The translations under genes and the position numbers were made by a program. The notes beneath the pieces are model-generated. The model saw only the letters and a list, made by a program, of their open reading frames with translations. It did not search any database and was not told the origin of the DNA. Below are positions 1 to 5,878 of a stretch of DNA of 6,597 bases, piece by piece (position 1 is the first letter of the stretch; each line of letters starts with the position of its first letter). The DNA lies in assembly GCA_937996725.1 (NCBI GenBank), contig CALKUR010000020.1, positions 1-6,597 on the forward strand. Direction: 5' to 3'. The stretch comes from an uncultured Dechloromonas sp. Lineage in GTDB: Bacteria > Pseudomonadota > Gammaproteobacteria > Burkholderiales > Rhodocyclaceae.

Positions 1-156
1 CTCTCCTATAACCGTGCGGCACGAAACTTCAATCCGATCATTGCACTCGCCGCTGACTTTGTTGTGGCAGAAGTCGAGAATTACCAGCCGAACGAATATC
101 TGGATCCCGATGCCATCATGACACCCGGCGCGTTGGTAGATGCCTATATCAGCTAA
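1..156 (+). CDS. 3-oxoacid CoA-transferase subunit A, C-terminal end (partial)
   Basis: Frame 1 is open from the window edge to a TAA at 154-156 and gives 51 residues ending in DAYIS. The fragment contains a VAEVENYQP stretch followed by LDPDAIMTPGALVDAYI. This matches the C-terminus of class I CoA-transferase alpha subunits (AtoD, ScoA, PcaI type), where an 'EVEEIVP...LDPDxxxTPGIFVD' pattern is usual. Such a subunit pairs with subunit B to move CoA between an acyl-CoA, often succinyl-CoA, and a 3-oxoacid such as acetoacetate or 3-oxoadipate. The next gene is subunit B, only 10 bases away, so this is the usual A-B operon. The N-terminal roughly 180 residues, including the glycine-rich CoA-binding part, lie outside the window. 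The family is clear; the exact acyl substrate is not. Confidence 0.88.
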   Translation, partial: LSYNRAARNFNPIIALAADFVVAEVENYQPNEYLDPDAIMTPGALVDAYIS

Positions 157-159
157 GGA
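155..159 (+). promoter_or_regulatory. Shine-Dalgarno site that fixes the subunit B start
   Basis: AAGGA begins inside the TAA stop of subunit A and is followed by 7 bases and then ATG at 167. An in-frame ATG at 140 would overlap subunit A and has no such site, so 167 is the better start. The overlap of stop codon and ribosome site suggests translational coupling of the two subunits. Confidence 0.7.
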
Positions 160-166
160 CAGAAAT

Positions 167-811
167 ATGGATGCTAAACAGCGAATTGCCCGGCGAGCCG
201 CGAAGGAATTGATGGATGGTGACATCGTCAACCTCGGCATTGGATTACCCACCCAAATACCGCAATACCTTGATCCCAGCATCGAAATTACACTGCAGTC
301 GGAGAATGGCTTTCTTGGACTGGGGCCCCTGAACGGCGACCCGATCTCCGATTTGGTTAATGCCGGGGGGATTCCCTGTGGCATGGTCGCTGGCGGCGCT
401 TTTTTTGATAGCGCCATGTCTTTTGCACTCATCCGCGGCGGGCACGTCGATGTGAGCATTCTGGGCGGCTTACAGGTCGATCAACAGGGCAATTTAGCCA
501 ACTGGAAAGTGCCCGGGAAAATGATCCCGGGGATGGGTGGCGCCATGGATCTCGTCACGGGCGCACGCCGAGTGGTTGTCGTCATGGAGCATTGCGCAAA
601 GGATGGAAGTCACAAACTCCTTGACCAATGCACATTACCGCTCACAGCAGCCGCCAAGGTTCATCGAGTCATTACCGAGTTCGCCGTATTCGACATTCTG
701 AATGATCAGTTCACCTTGGTTGAAATAGCCCCTGAAGAAACCATCGAATCTCTGGCCGCCAAAACCGGGGTATCTTTTGAGATCGTTAAAGACCTTAAAC
801 CGATGCACTAG
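167..811 (+). CDS. 3-oxoacid CoA-transferase subunit B
   Basis: The gene encodes a 214-residue beta subunit of a class I CoA-transferase, the usual length for AtoA/ScoB/PcaJ proteins. Visible landmarks are NLGIGLPT at residues 22-29, the family signature LQSENGFLG at 43-51 with the catalytic glutamate at E46 (known to form the glutamyl-CoA thioester in this family), an IRGGHVD motif, the LANWKVPGK stretch and GMGGAMDLVTGA. The start at 167 was chosen over an in-frame ATG at 140 because of the AAGGA site; the 9-residue extension is not typical of the family. It is cytosolic and works as a heteromer with subunit A just upstream. The partner substrate could be acetoacetate, 3-oxoadipate or another short 3-oxoacid. 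Nearby 3-hydroxyacyl-CoA and alcohol dehydrogenases favour a short-chain oxoacid (inference), hence no gene symbol. It converges on the SDR gene with only 11 bases between the stop codons. Confidence 0.93.
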   Translation: MDAKQRIARRAAKELMDGDIVNLGIGLPTQIPQYLDPSIEITLQSENGFLGLGPLNGDPISDLVNAGGIPCGMVAGGAFFDSAMSFALIRGGHVDVSILGGLQVDQQGNLANWKVPGKMIPGMGGAMDLVTGARRVVVVMEHCAKDGSHKLLDQCTLPLTAAAKVHRVITEFAVFDILNDQFTLVEIAPEETIESLAAKTGVSFEIVKDLKPMH

Positions 812-822
812 CGCGCTACCGA

Positions 823-1587
823 CTACCGCGCAGCCATTCTGATAGCGGCGTCGAGTCGGATCACCTCGCCATTAAGGTAGGTGTTTTTGATGATGTGCTC
901 TACCAGAGCCGCGTACTCACTTGCCCTACCCAGCCGGGAAGGGAACGGGACCATGGCACCGAGAGAGTCTTGAACTTCCTGTGGCATGCCCAGCAACATG
1001 GGGGTCTCCATGATCCCCGGCGCGATTGTCATCACGCGAATGCCATGGCGACTCAACTCGCGCGCCAGCGGCAACGTCATCGCGGCAACGCCCCCCTTAG
1101 AGGCAGCATAGGCAATCTGACCGACCTGCCCTTCATAAGCAGCGACCGAGGCCGTGTTCACAATCACCCCGCGCTCGCCCTCTGCGTAGGGCTCAACACG
1201 GCTCATCGCATCAGCAGCAAGTCGGGTCATATTGAACGTACCAACCAGATTAATGCTGATGGTTCTCTCGAAATCCTCTAGCCCGTGCAGACCCTCTTTG
1301 CCCAGAAGTTTTTGAGCGGGGGCAATTCCGGCGCAATTGATCAGCCCCCGAACATTCCCCCACGCAACCGCAATCTCTATGGCGTTTCGGGCACTCTCCT
1401 CGCGCGTCACATCTGCCTGCACGGCCTTCGTTTGATTGCCCAGCCGTGCTCTGACGTGTTCACAGGCATCCTGGTTGATATCCACCAGTACGACGCGACC
1501 ACCCCGCTCGGCCAACAGCTCTGCCGTAGCAGCGCCCAGCCCAGAGCCTGCACCGGTGACAACAAAAACCTGATCTTTGATCTCCAC
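823..1587 (-). CDS. SDR-family 3-hydroxyacyl-CoA dehydrogenase (HSD10-like)
   Basis: This is a 254-residue classical short-chain dehydrogenase, probably oxidising a 3-hydroxyacyl-CoA to the 3-oxoacyl-CoA with NAD+. The Rossmann motif TGAGSGLG lies at residues 11-18, and D36 after the second strand points to NAD rather than NADP. DVT is at 59-61, NCAG at 84-87, and the catalytic tetrad is N113, S147, Y160 and K164 (YAASK). The C-terminal LNGEVIRLDAAIRM is close to the LNGEVIRLDGAIRM end of 3-hydroxyacyl-CoA dehydrogenase type 2 (HSD17B10); the usual glycine is alanine here. The start is GTG at 1587-1585, with GGAGA 5 bases upstream (plus-strand 1593-1597). It follows the alcohol dehydrogenase by 17 bases and is probably the last gene of a three-gene operon. 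A different hydroxy-substrate cannot be excluded, since SDR specificity is hard to read from sequence. Confidence 0.9.
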   Translation of the reverse strand: MEIKDQVFVVTGAGSGLGAATAELLAERGGRVVLVDINQDACEHVRARLGNQTKAVQADVTREESARNAIEIAVAWGNVRGLINCAGIAPAQKLLGKEGLHGLEDFERTISINLVGTFNMTRLAADAMSRVEPYAEGERGVIVNTASVAAYEGQVGQIAYAASKGGVAAMTLPLARELSRHGIRVMTIAPGIMETPMLLGMPQEVQDSLGAMVPFPSRLGRASEYAALVEHIIKNTYLNGEVIRLDAAIRMAAR

Positions 1588-1604
1588 CAGTATCTCCGAG
1601 GCTT

Positions 1605-2654
1605 CTAGGCCAACGACGCCATATCGATCACGAAGCGGTACTTCACATCGCTCTTCAGCATCCGCTCATACGCCTCATTGATCACATTCATCGGGATCAT
1701 CTCGATATCCGAAACAATACCGTGCTTGGCACAGAAATCCAGCATCTCCTGTGTTTCGGCGATCCCGCCGATGAGGGAGCCCGCTAGCTGACGGCGCTTG
1801 AAGATCAGATTAAACACTTCCGCCGGTGGGTGCGGCTCAGCCGGCGCACCCACCAAGGCCATCGTGGCATCCTTTTTGAGTAGCTGCAGGAACGGATCCA
1901 GCTTATGCGGGGCCGCCACCGTATTGAGAATGAAGTCGAGCTGGTTGGCGTATTTCGCCATCTGCGCTTCATCGGTCGAGATACATACTTCATCGGCACC
2001 CAGGCGCTTGGCATCCGCCACCTTGCTGGCTGACGTCGTAAACAGCACCACGTGTGCCCCCATCGCGTGGGCAATTTTCACGCCCATATGGCCTAAACCG
2101 CCGAGGCCCACAATGCCGACCTTTTTACCAGGGCCGGCACCCCAATGCTTGAGTGGCGAATACGTCGTGATGCCGGCACACAGCAGCGGTGCTACAGCCG
2201 CCAACTTAGATTCATCATGCGAGATATGCAGTACAAATGATTCCTTGACCACAATGCTTTGTGAATAACCACCGTGGGTGTTTTCACCACCAAAGACCGG
2301 GCCATTATAGGTGCCGGTAAAGCCCGACTCGCAATACTGCTCCTCGCCTTCATCACAAGACGGGCAATGACCACAGCTATCGACCATGCAGCCCACGCCG
2401 GCCAGTTCACCGACTTTGAACTTTTTGACTTGGTTACCTACTGCGGTAATGCGCCCGACAATCTCATGCCCCGGCACTGACGGATACAACGTGTTCTTCC
2501 ATTCATTACGTGCCGTATGTAAATCCGAGTGGCAAACACCACAAAAGAGGATCTCGATCTGCACATCGTCCGCAGCGAGTGCACGACGCTCAATCTCGAG
2601 CGGGGCCAGCGGGCTGGTCGCTGTTTGGGCACCGTAAGCTTTAACTTTAGTCAT
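1605..2654 (-). CDS. Zinc-dependent NADP-type alcohol/aldehyde dehydrogenase (YahK/CAD-like)
   Basis: The 349-residue product is a medium-chain zinc alcohol dehydrogenase of the cinnamyl-alcohol-dehydrogenase branch that includes E. coli YahK. It would interconvert primary alcohols and aldehydes in the cytosol. The catalytic zinc ligands are C41 in GVCHSD, H63 in PGHE and C159 in LLCAGITTYSPL. The structural zinc is held by C94, C97, C100 and C108. The nucleotide-binding GLGGLG is at residues 183-188, and the TTS stretch near 206-208 is typical of the NADP-preferring group. The segment around VGELAGVGC (81-89) differs slightly from the usual GDxVGVGC but no zinc ligand is lost. ATG at 2654 has GGGAG 6 bases upstream (plus-strand 2661-2665). 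The gene starts 18 bases after the substrate-binding protein and ends 17 bases before the SDR gene. The physiological alcohol is unknown. Confidence 0.93.
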   Translation of the reverse strand: MTKVKAYGAQTATSPLAPLEIERRALAADDVQIEILFCGVCHSDLHTARNEWKNTLYPSVPGHEIVGRITAVGNQVKKFKVGELAGVGCMVDSCGHCPSCDEGEEQYCESGFTGTYNGPVFGGENTHGGYSQSIVVKESFVLHISHDESKLAAVAPLLCAGITTYSPLKHWGAGPGKKVGIVGLGGLGHMGVKIAHAMGAHVVLFTTSASKVADAKRLGADEVCISTDEAQMAKYANQLDFILNTVAAPHKLDPFLQLLKKDATMALVGAPAEPHPPAEVFNLIFKRRQLAGSLIGGIAETQEMLDFCAKHGIVSDIEMIPMNVINEAYERMLKSDVKYRFVIDMASLA

Positions 2655-2672
2655 GACATTCTCCCTCTTTCA

Positions 2673-3950
2673 CTATTTAATCGATTTCTTGGCTTGCGTC
2701 TTGGTCGTCGCGGCTTTCATCAGGCGCTCGCGATCTGCCGGGTTAGCAAAGATCACGCGACCATCCTTCACCATACCCATCACCACCTGTTGGGAAGTGA
2801 ATGCCTCATGACTTCTCACATCGGCCGGGTTCCATTTGCTGTATGGATGGTGCCAGATAGCAATCACGCCCGGCACAGGCTCTTTCAGATCTTCCAGTGC
2901 ATCTTTGATCTTGCGGGTGTCTGTACTTTGCGCCTGCTTCACCGCTGCAGCGAAAATATAGACCGCATCGTAACCCTGAGCCGCCGACACGGGCGACGGG
3001 ATCCGTGAAACCTTATACGTCTTACGATAGGCATCGATAAAACTCTTGGCCTTCGGCGTGATGGGTTCTTCAATAAAGGTCTGCGGCATCATGGCCCCAT
3101 TACCGTTTTTGCCGGCATTATCGATAAACGTGGACATCGATAACGCCCAGCCGCCTAATAGCGGGGTCTTCATGCCGATCTTGTTCATCTCGTTGGCGAT
3201 GGCTGCCAGCTCGGGCCCTACGCCCCAGGCCAGAATCGCTTCCGCACCGGCCAACTTGGACTTAGCCAGCTGAGCCATCATGTCTTTGTCGCCGACATTA
3301 AACTTTTCGATCGCCACCACCTGCAACTTGTTACCCTGCTTCTGGACCTGCGCTAGGATATCTTCACGACCAGAGACCCCGTAATTGCTTGTGTCATGCA
3401 GCAACGCAACTTTCTTGTAGCCTTTGATAATCGCTTCTTGCACCACCATGGCGGCCTGGATATTGTCATCGGCGGCAAAGCGGAAGATCGACAGATCCTT
3501 CACACCCGCTTTGCTCCACTGCGTCATCGACAATGAACCGGCGGCTGGGGTGATCAGCTTGGTGATGCCCTTTTCCTGATAGTACTTATCACCGGCAACG
3601 GCAACGCCCGTATTCACGGTACCGATCACACCGGCCAGATCCGACATGGATGAAAGCTCCTGCGCAATCAGCGCACCACGATCATTCTTGGCTTCATCAT
3701 CGCGCTCGATAATGCTGATCTTCATCTTCTTGCCGCCGACATCGATACCGCCGGCAGCATTAATTTCCTGGATGGCCAGCTTGGCACCATCGCGCATCGA
3801 CACGCCCATCGGTGCCGAGCCGCCAGTAAACGAACCCGTAATGGCTAATTTGACCTCATCCGCAGCGACTACCGGTAGCGAAATGCCGACAGCAATCACT
3901 GCACTCAGCGAAAACTTTACAAAACGAGCCAGCCGCATTTGTGAGGCCAT
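2673..3950 (-). CDS. LivK-type ABC transporter periplasmic substrate-binding protein
   Basis: The product is a 425-residue periplasmic binding protein of the type I fold (Peripla_BP_6, branched-chain amino acid/amide family). Residues 1-30 form a signal peptide: positive charges up to K12, a hydrophobic core, then a VAA cleavage site before DEV. The mature N-terminus has the family pattern LAITGSFTGGSAPMG, followed by DGAKLAIQEINAAGG and an ERDDEA stretch, as in LivJ/LivK proteins. The C-terminus carries a short basic tail. An earlier GTG at 3959 is open, but it sits inside the AGGTG ribosome site (plus-strand 3957-3961) that serves ATG at 3950 with a 6-base gap, so 3950 is preferred. No permease or ATPase gene is in the window. 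The ligand is unknown: family members bind amino acids, amides, short acids and aromatic acids. Linkage to an alcohol dehydrogenase and a 3-hydroxyacyl-CoA dehydrogenase suggests a catabolic substrate (inference). Confidence 0.92.
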   Translation of the reverse strand: MASQMRLARFVKFSLSAVIAVGISLPVVAADEVKLAITGSFTGGSAPMGVSMRDGAKLAIQEINAAGGIDVGGKKMKISIIERDDEAKNDRGALIAQELSSMSDLAGVIGTVNTGVAVAGDKYYQEKGITKLITPAAGSLSMTQWSKAGVKDLSIFRFAADDNIQAAMVVQEAIIKGYKKVALLHDTSNYGVSGREDILAQVQKQGNKLQVVAIEKFNVGDKDMMAQLAKSKLAGAEAILAWGVGPELAAIANEMNKIGMKTPLLGGWALSMSTFIDNAGKNGNGAMMPQTFIEEPITPKAKSFIDAYRKTYKVSRIPSPVSAAQGYDAVYIFAAAVKQAQSTDTRKIKDALEDLKEPVPGVIAIWHHPYSKWNPADVRSHEAFTSQQVVMGMVKDGRVIFANPADRERLMKAATTKTQAKKSIK

Positions 3951-3956
3951 ATCGGG

Positions 3957-3961
3957 CACCT
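3957..3961 (-). promoter_or_regulatory. Shine-Dalgarno site of the substrate-binding protein gene
   Basis: On the minus strand this reads AGGTG, 6 bases before ATG at 3950. It decides the start because the alternative GTG at 3959 lies within the site itself and has no comparable purine stretch ahead of it. Confidence 0.6.
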
Positions 3962-4042
3962 AGGGATTGGGGAGAATGATTCACCGTCGAATCACGTATG
4001 AGTGCTTCCATTTTAAACAAAACCTTGATTTATGGCCCTATC

Positions 4043-4062
4043 AACCCCGAAAAACGGGGGTT
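4043..4062. repeat. Inverted repeat in the leader of the COG3904 gene
   Basis: AACCCC at 4043-4048 pairs with GGGGTT at 4057-4062 around an 8-base A-rich centre. It has no T-run on either side, so it is not an obvious terminator. It lies about 60 bases upstream of the chosen start at 4124 and could be an mRNA leader hairpin or an operator; the sequence does not decide. Confidence 0.4.
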
Positions 4063-4123
4063 ACGTTCACCTACTAGACGAGTCTCGCGATCGTTGGGCG
4101 CAAAAAGGAAGTACTATCAAGCG

Positions 4124-4939
4124 ATGCCCCTTCAACGCACCCTTCTGCGACTTTGGGCTTTGGCCTGCGTTAGCGCCTTTACAGCATTGGCGACTATGGC
4201 ATTGGCCTATGCCGGGGATGGTCATGCTGACCAGCCCAAGGTCATACGCATTACCGGCCCGATTTCGTCCCAGACCTACGCGAAACTCCGCCAGGATTTA
4301 AACGGCTTTCACAATACGGACCCTATCCCAGCCGGGCTTATTGTTTTACTCAATAGCCCCGGGGGCGATGGCGATGTTGCCATCCAGATGGGGCGACTAT
4401 TACGCAAGCACCTGGCGCACGTTTTTGTAGCACGCCAATGCGACAGCGCTTGTGCTTTCTTGTTGATGGGCGGCGTGGTGAGAGCGGCCACACCTGGATC
4501 AATAGGCGTGCATGCCGGCCGACTGACGGTAATGACTGACGATGGCAAGATCATTCGGGAAGTCGACGCCAACCAGAGACTCGATCACGCCTTTCAGCTA
4601 GCAACCTATAACCGGGATACGCGGCTATATCTGAGAGAGATGGGCATCGATCATGGCATTCTCGATGTGATGCTGGCACATCGCACGAGCGATGTCTATC
4701 GACTCAGCGCTGAGGAAATGCGTCAGTACCGGCTGGTCGGGTTCGATAACGCGTATCTGAACCAACGCGTTCAGATGTTTGAGGCAGACAAATCGAGAGA
4801 CCCTATCGACCGCGTCTCGATCTTCACGCGAACCATGTCGGTGCCTATACTATGCAGAGCAAAGCTTGCTTCAGACGAAGTGTTTGTTGCCTGCTACAAC
4901 GCAGCGCTCCGAGCAGACCCTAATAAAAAACCCGGCTGA
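4124..4939 (+). CDS. Exported ClpP/crotonase-fold protein, COG3904 type
   Basis: The 271-residue product begins with a signal peptide: R5 and R9, a hydrophobic stretch over about 10-28, and an AYA cleavage site before G31. The mature part resembles the ClpP/SppA-like periplasmic proteins of COG3904. NSPGGDGD at 77-84 matches the oxyanion-loop region, CDSAC at 106-110 puts the probable nucleophile at S108, and GSIGVHAG at 125-132 supplies H130 as likely base. The third catalytic residue is not clear. Two more cysteines, C244 and C257, lie near the C-terminus, so disulfides are possible in the periplasm. The frame is open back to an ATG at 3998, but that 42-residue extension is rich in rare Arg and Leu codons, has no ribosome site and would bury the signal peptide. 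For 4124 an AGGA lies 14 bases upstream, rather far, so the start is only probable. Protease activity is inferred; substrates are unknown. Confidence 0.8.
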   Translation: MPLQRTLLRLWALACVSAFTALATMALAYAGDGHADQPKVIRITGPISSQTYAKLRQDLNGFHNTDPIPAGLIVLLNSPGGDGDVAIQMGRLLRKHLAHVFVARQCDSACAFLLMGGVVRAATPGSIGVHAGRLTVMTDDGKIIREVDANQRLDHAFQLATYNRDTRLYLREMGIDHGILDVMLAHRTSDVYRLSAEEMRQYRLVGFDNAYLNQRVQMFEADKSRDPIDRVSIFTRTMSVPILCRAKLASDEVFVACYNAALRADPNKKPG

Positions 4940-4948
4940 GACCGGGTT
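4921..4948 (-). terminator. Rho-independent terminator of tRNA-Ser (possibly bidirectional)
   Basis: On the minus strand a 7-bp stem AACCCGG/CCGGGTT (plus-strand 4929-4935 with 4942-4948) with a 6-base loop is followed by a T-rich run, TTTT-A-TT-A, starting at 4928; two further Ts are in the stem. It begins about 20 bases after the tRNA 3' end. The plus-strand COG3904 gene ends inside it: its TGA (4937-4939) lies in the loop and its last residues NKKPG are encoded by the T-run complement and the first stem arm. On the plus strand the tail TTATCTCT is weaker, so the hairpin probably serves mainly the tRNA but may stop both transcripts. Confidence 0.85.
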
Positions 4949-4967
4949 ATCTCTGTAGGAAGCTATT

Positions 4968-5058
4968 TGGCGGACAGGGAGGGATTCGAACCCTCGTTAG
5001 GGTATTACCCTAAACACGCTTTCCAGGCGTGCGACTTAAACCGCTCATCCACCTGTCC
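4968..5058 (-). tRNA. tRNA-Ser(GGA)
   Basis: The minus strand folds into a complete 91-base class II tRNA. The acceptor stem is GGACAGG/CCTGTCC, followed by G73 and an encoded CCA (plus-strand 4968-4970). The anticodon stem CACGC/GCGTG closes the loop CTGGAAA, giving anticodon GGA (plus-strand 5022-5024), which reads serine codons UCC and UCU. The long variable arm is a perfect 7-bp stem with a 3-base loop (plus-strand 4997-5013), as expected for serine tRNAs. The T arm is GAGGG-TTCGAAT-CCCTC. The D stem has three pairs. The gene lies 11 bases after the exonuclease stop and has its own promoter-like element and terminator, so it can be made alone or by readthrough from cysM. Confidence 0.97.
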
Positions 5059-5068
5059 GAAGCCGGCA

Positions 5069-5077
5069 ATTATAGCA
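5069..5077 (-). promoter_or_regulatory. Extended -10 promoter element of tRNA-Ser
   Basis: The minus strand reads TGCTATAAT, a perfect extended -10 (TGn plus TATAAT). It ends 10 bases before the mature tRNA 5' end, leaving a leader of only a few bases if transcription starts at about 5061-5064. The bases after it, TGCCGGC, form a GC-rich discriminator such as is known from stringently controlled stable-RNA promoters. No good -35 is visible at 16-18 bases spacing, which an extended -10 can tolerate. The exonuclease stop TAA (5070-5072) is inside TATAAT. Confidence 0.65.
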
Positions 5078-5873
5078 GAGGGGTGCGCTCCGGCCATTCG
5101 GCGAGGAACTCGCCCCAGTGGCTACCGGCGAGCTCTTTCAGCGAATTACGGACCAGGATTTCTTCCTGATCGGCCTGTTCGCGGGTGAGGTCGCCACGCA
5201 TCAGGCGGAAGCGGTTGTAGACCAAGTAGGTGTTGACCACATCCGTCTCGCAGTAATCGCGTATCTTGGCATGCTCGCCCGCCTGCCAGGCTGGCCAGAC
5301 CAGATTACCGGCCATGCCAACTTTGCCGGGAAAGCCCATGAGTTTAGCCATGGCATCCAGCGGTGCACTCGCCCGTGGCTGGTAGAGCGCCAGCAGATCC
5401 ATCAGGTCGGTATGGCGGCTGTGATAGCGGCTAACGTAGTTATTCCATTTGAATTCGCGTGAGTCGTTGAAGTCGCCTTCGCCCTGATCCCAGTAACGCG
5501 GCGCCGTTACACCCTGCATGAGGCCACGGTAGTGCAGCACCGGCAGATCAAAACCACCGCCGTTCCACGACACCAGCGTAGGGGTCAGGCGTTCGAGGCC
5601 GTCGAAGAAGCGCTGGATGATGGCGGCTTCGTCGAGTTCGGGCGCTGAGAGCGAAAAAACTTTAAAGCCTGCATCACTACGAAACGCGCAGGAGATGGTG
5701 ACGATACGGTGCAGGTAATGCGGCAAAAAGTCGGTGCCGTTCTGGGCACGACGCTGCTGGAAAGCCAACTCGGCGACTTCATCATCCGACAGTTCGGCTG
5801 GCAAATCGTTGAGATTACGCAACCCGGCAACATCGGGAATGGTTTCAATATCAAAGACGAGGACCGGCACCAT
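5070..5873 (-). CDS. DEDD 3'-5' exonuclease, predicted PolB-like (PF10108 type)
   Basis: The 267-residue product has the fold of the proofreading exonuclease of family B DNA polymerases but no polymerase domain. Exo I is FDIET with D8 and E10; Exo II is SWNGGGFDLPVL with D109; Exo III is YCETD with Y207 and D211, giving a DEDDy set with all four metal-binding acids in place. The pattern LPHYLHRIVTISCAF at about 50-64 and the late TDLMDLL stretch fit the stand-alone PF10108 family. It should degrade single-stranded or mismatched 3' ends in the cytosol, though its biological role is not well defined. ATG at 5873 is 5 bases after the cysM stop, and its GGAG ribosome site (plus-strand 5882-5885) overlaps the last sense codons of cysM, so the two are probably coupled. 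The last codons and stop, CTG CTA TAA, double as the -10 region of tRNA-Ser. Confidence 0.9.
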   Translation of the reverse strand: MVPVLVFDIETIPDVAGLRNLNDLPAELSDDEVAELAFQQRRAQNGTDFLPHYLHRIVTISCAFRSDAGFKVFSLSAPELDEAAIIQRFFDGLERLTPTLVSWNGGGFDLPVLHYRGLMQGVTAPRYWDQGEGDFNDSREFKWNNYVSRYHSRHTDLMDLLALYQPRASAPLDAMAKLMGFPGKVGMAGNLVWPAWQAGEHAKIRDYCETDVVNTYLVYNRFRLMRGDLTREQADQEEILVRNSLKELAGSHWGEFLAEWPERTPLL

Positions 5874-5878
5874 GGCAG

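Larger units (their letters stand above)
3951..4123. other. Divergent intergenic region
   Basis: This 173-base interval separates the minus-strand transporter/dehydrogenase unit from the plus-strand COG3904 gene and must hold promoters for both. A minus-strand TAAAAT (plus-strand 4010-4015, one mismatch to TATAAT) lies about 60 bases before the substrate-binding protein start, but no good -35 is seen 16-18 bases upstream of it. For the plus strand I see no convincing -35/-10 pair. A GC-rich inverted repeat lies at 4043-4062. No sigma-54 type GG-N10-GC promoter was recognised by eye. Confidence 0.5.

Noticed and set aside
510..532. CCCGGG-N8-CCCGGG hairpin inside the CoA-transferase B gene
   Set aside because: It encodes the conserved family stretch VPGKMIPG; the repeat follows from the two Pro-Gly pairs and has no T-run.
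895..1608. Plus-strand open frames opposite the SDR gene
   Set aside because: They are antisense shadows of a well-supported SDR gene, with no recognisable domain.
3957..3959. GTG as start of the substrate-binding protein
   Set aside because: It lies within the AGGTG site that serves the ATG at 3950, and the three extra residues add nothing to the signal peptide.
4010..4015. Minus-strand TAAAAT as a firm promoter of the transporter unit
   Set aside because: No acceptable -35 or extended -10 accompanies it, so it is only mentioned within the intergenic entry.
4124..4213. Lipoprotein signal at C15 of the COG3904 protein
   Set aside because: The residues before C15 (A-L-A) lack the leucine expected at -3, and the hydrophobic stretch continues past it to a normal AYA cleavage site.
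4032..4301. Overlapping plus-strand frame in the COG3904 leader and 5' end
   Set aside because: It overlaps the better-supported frame, lacks a ribosome site and has no recognisable motif.
4968..5058. tRNA-Ser as an attachment site of an integrated element
   Set aside because: No second copy of the tRNA 3' end and no integrase gene is visible in the window; the neighbours look like ordinary chromosomal genes.
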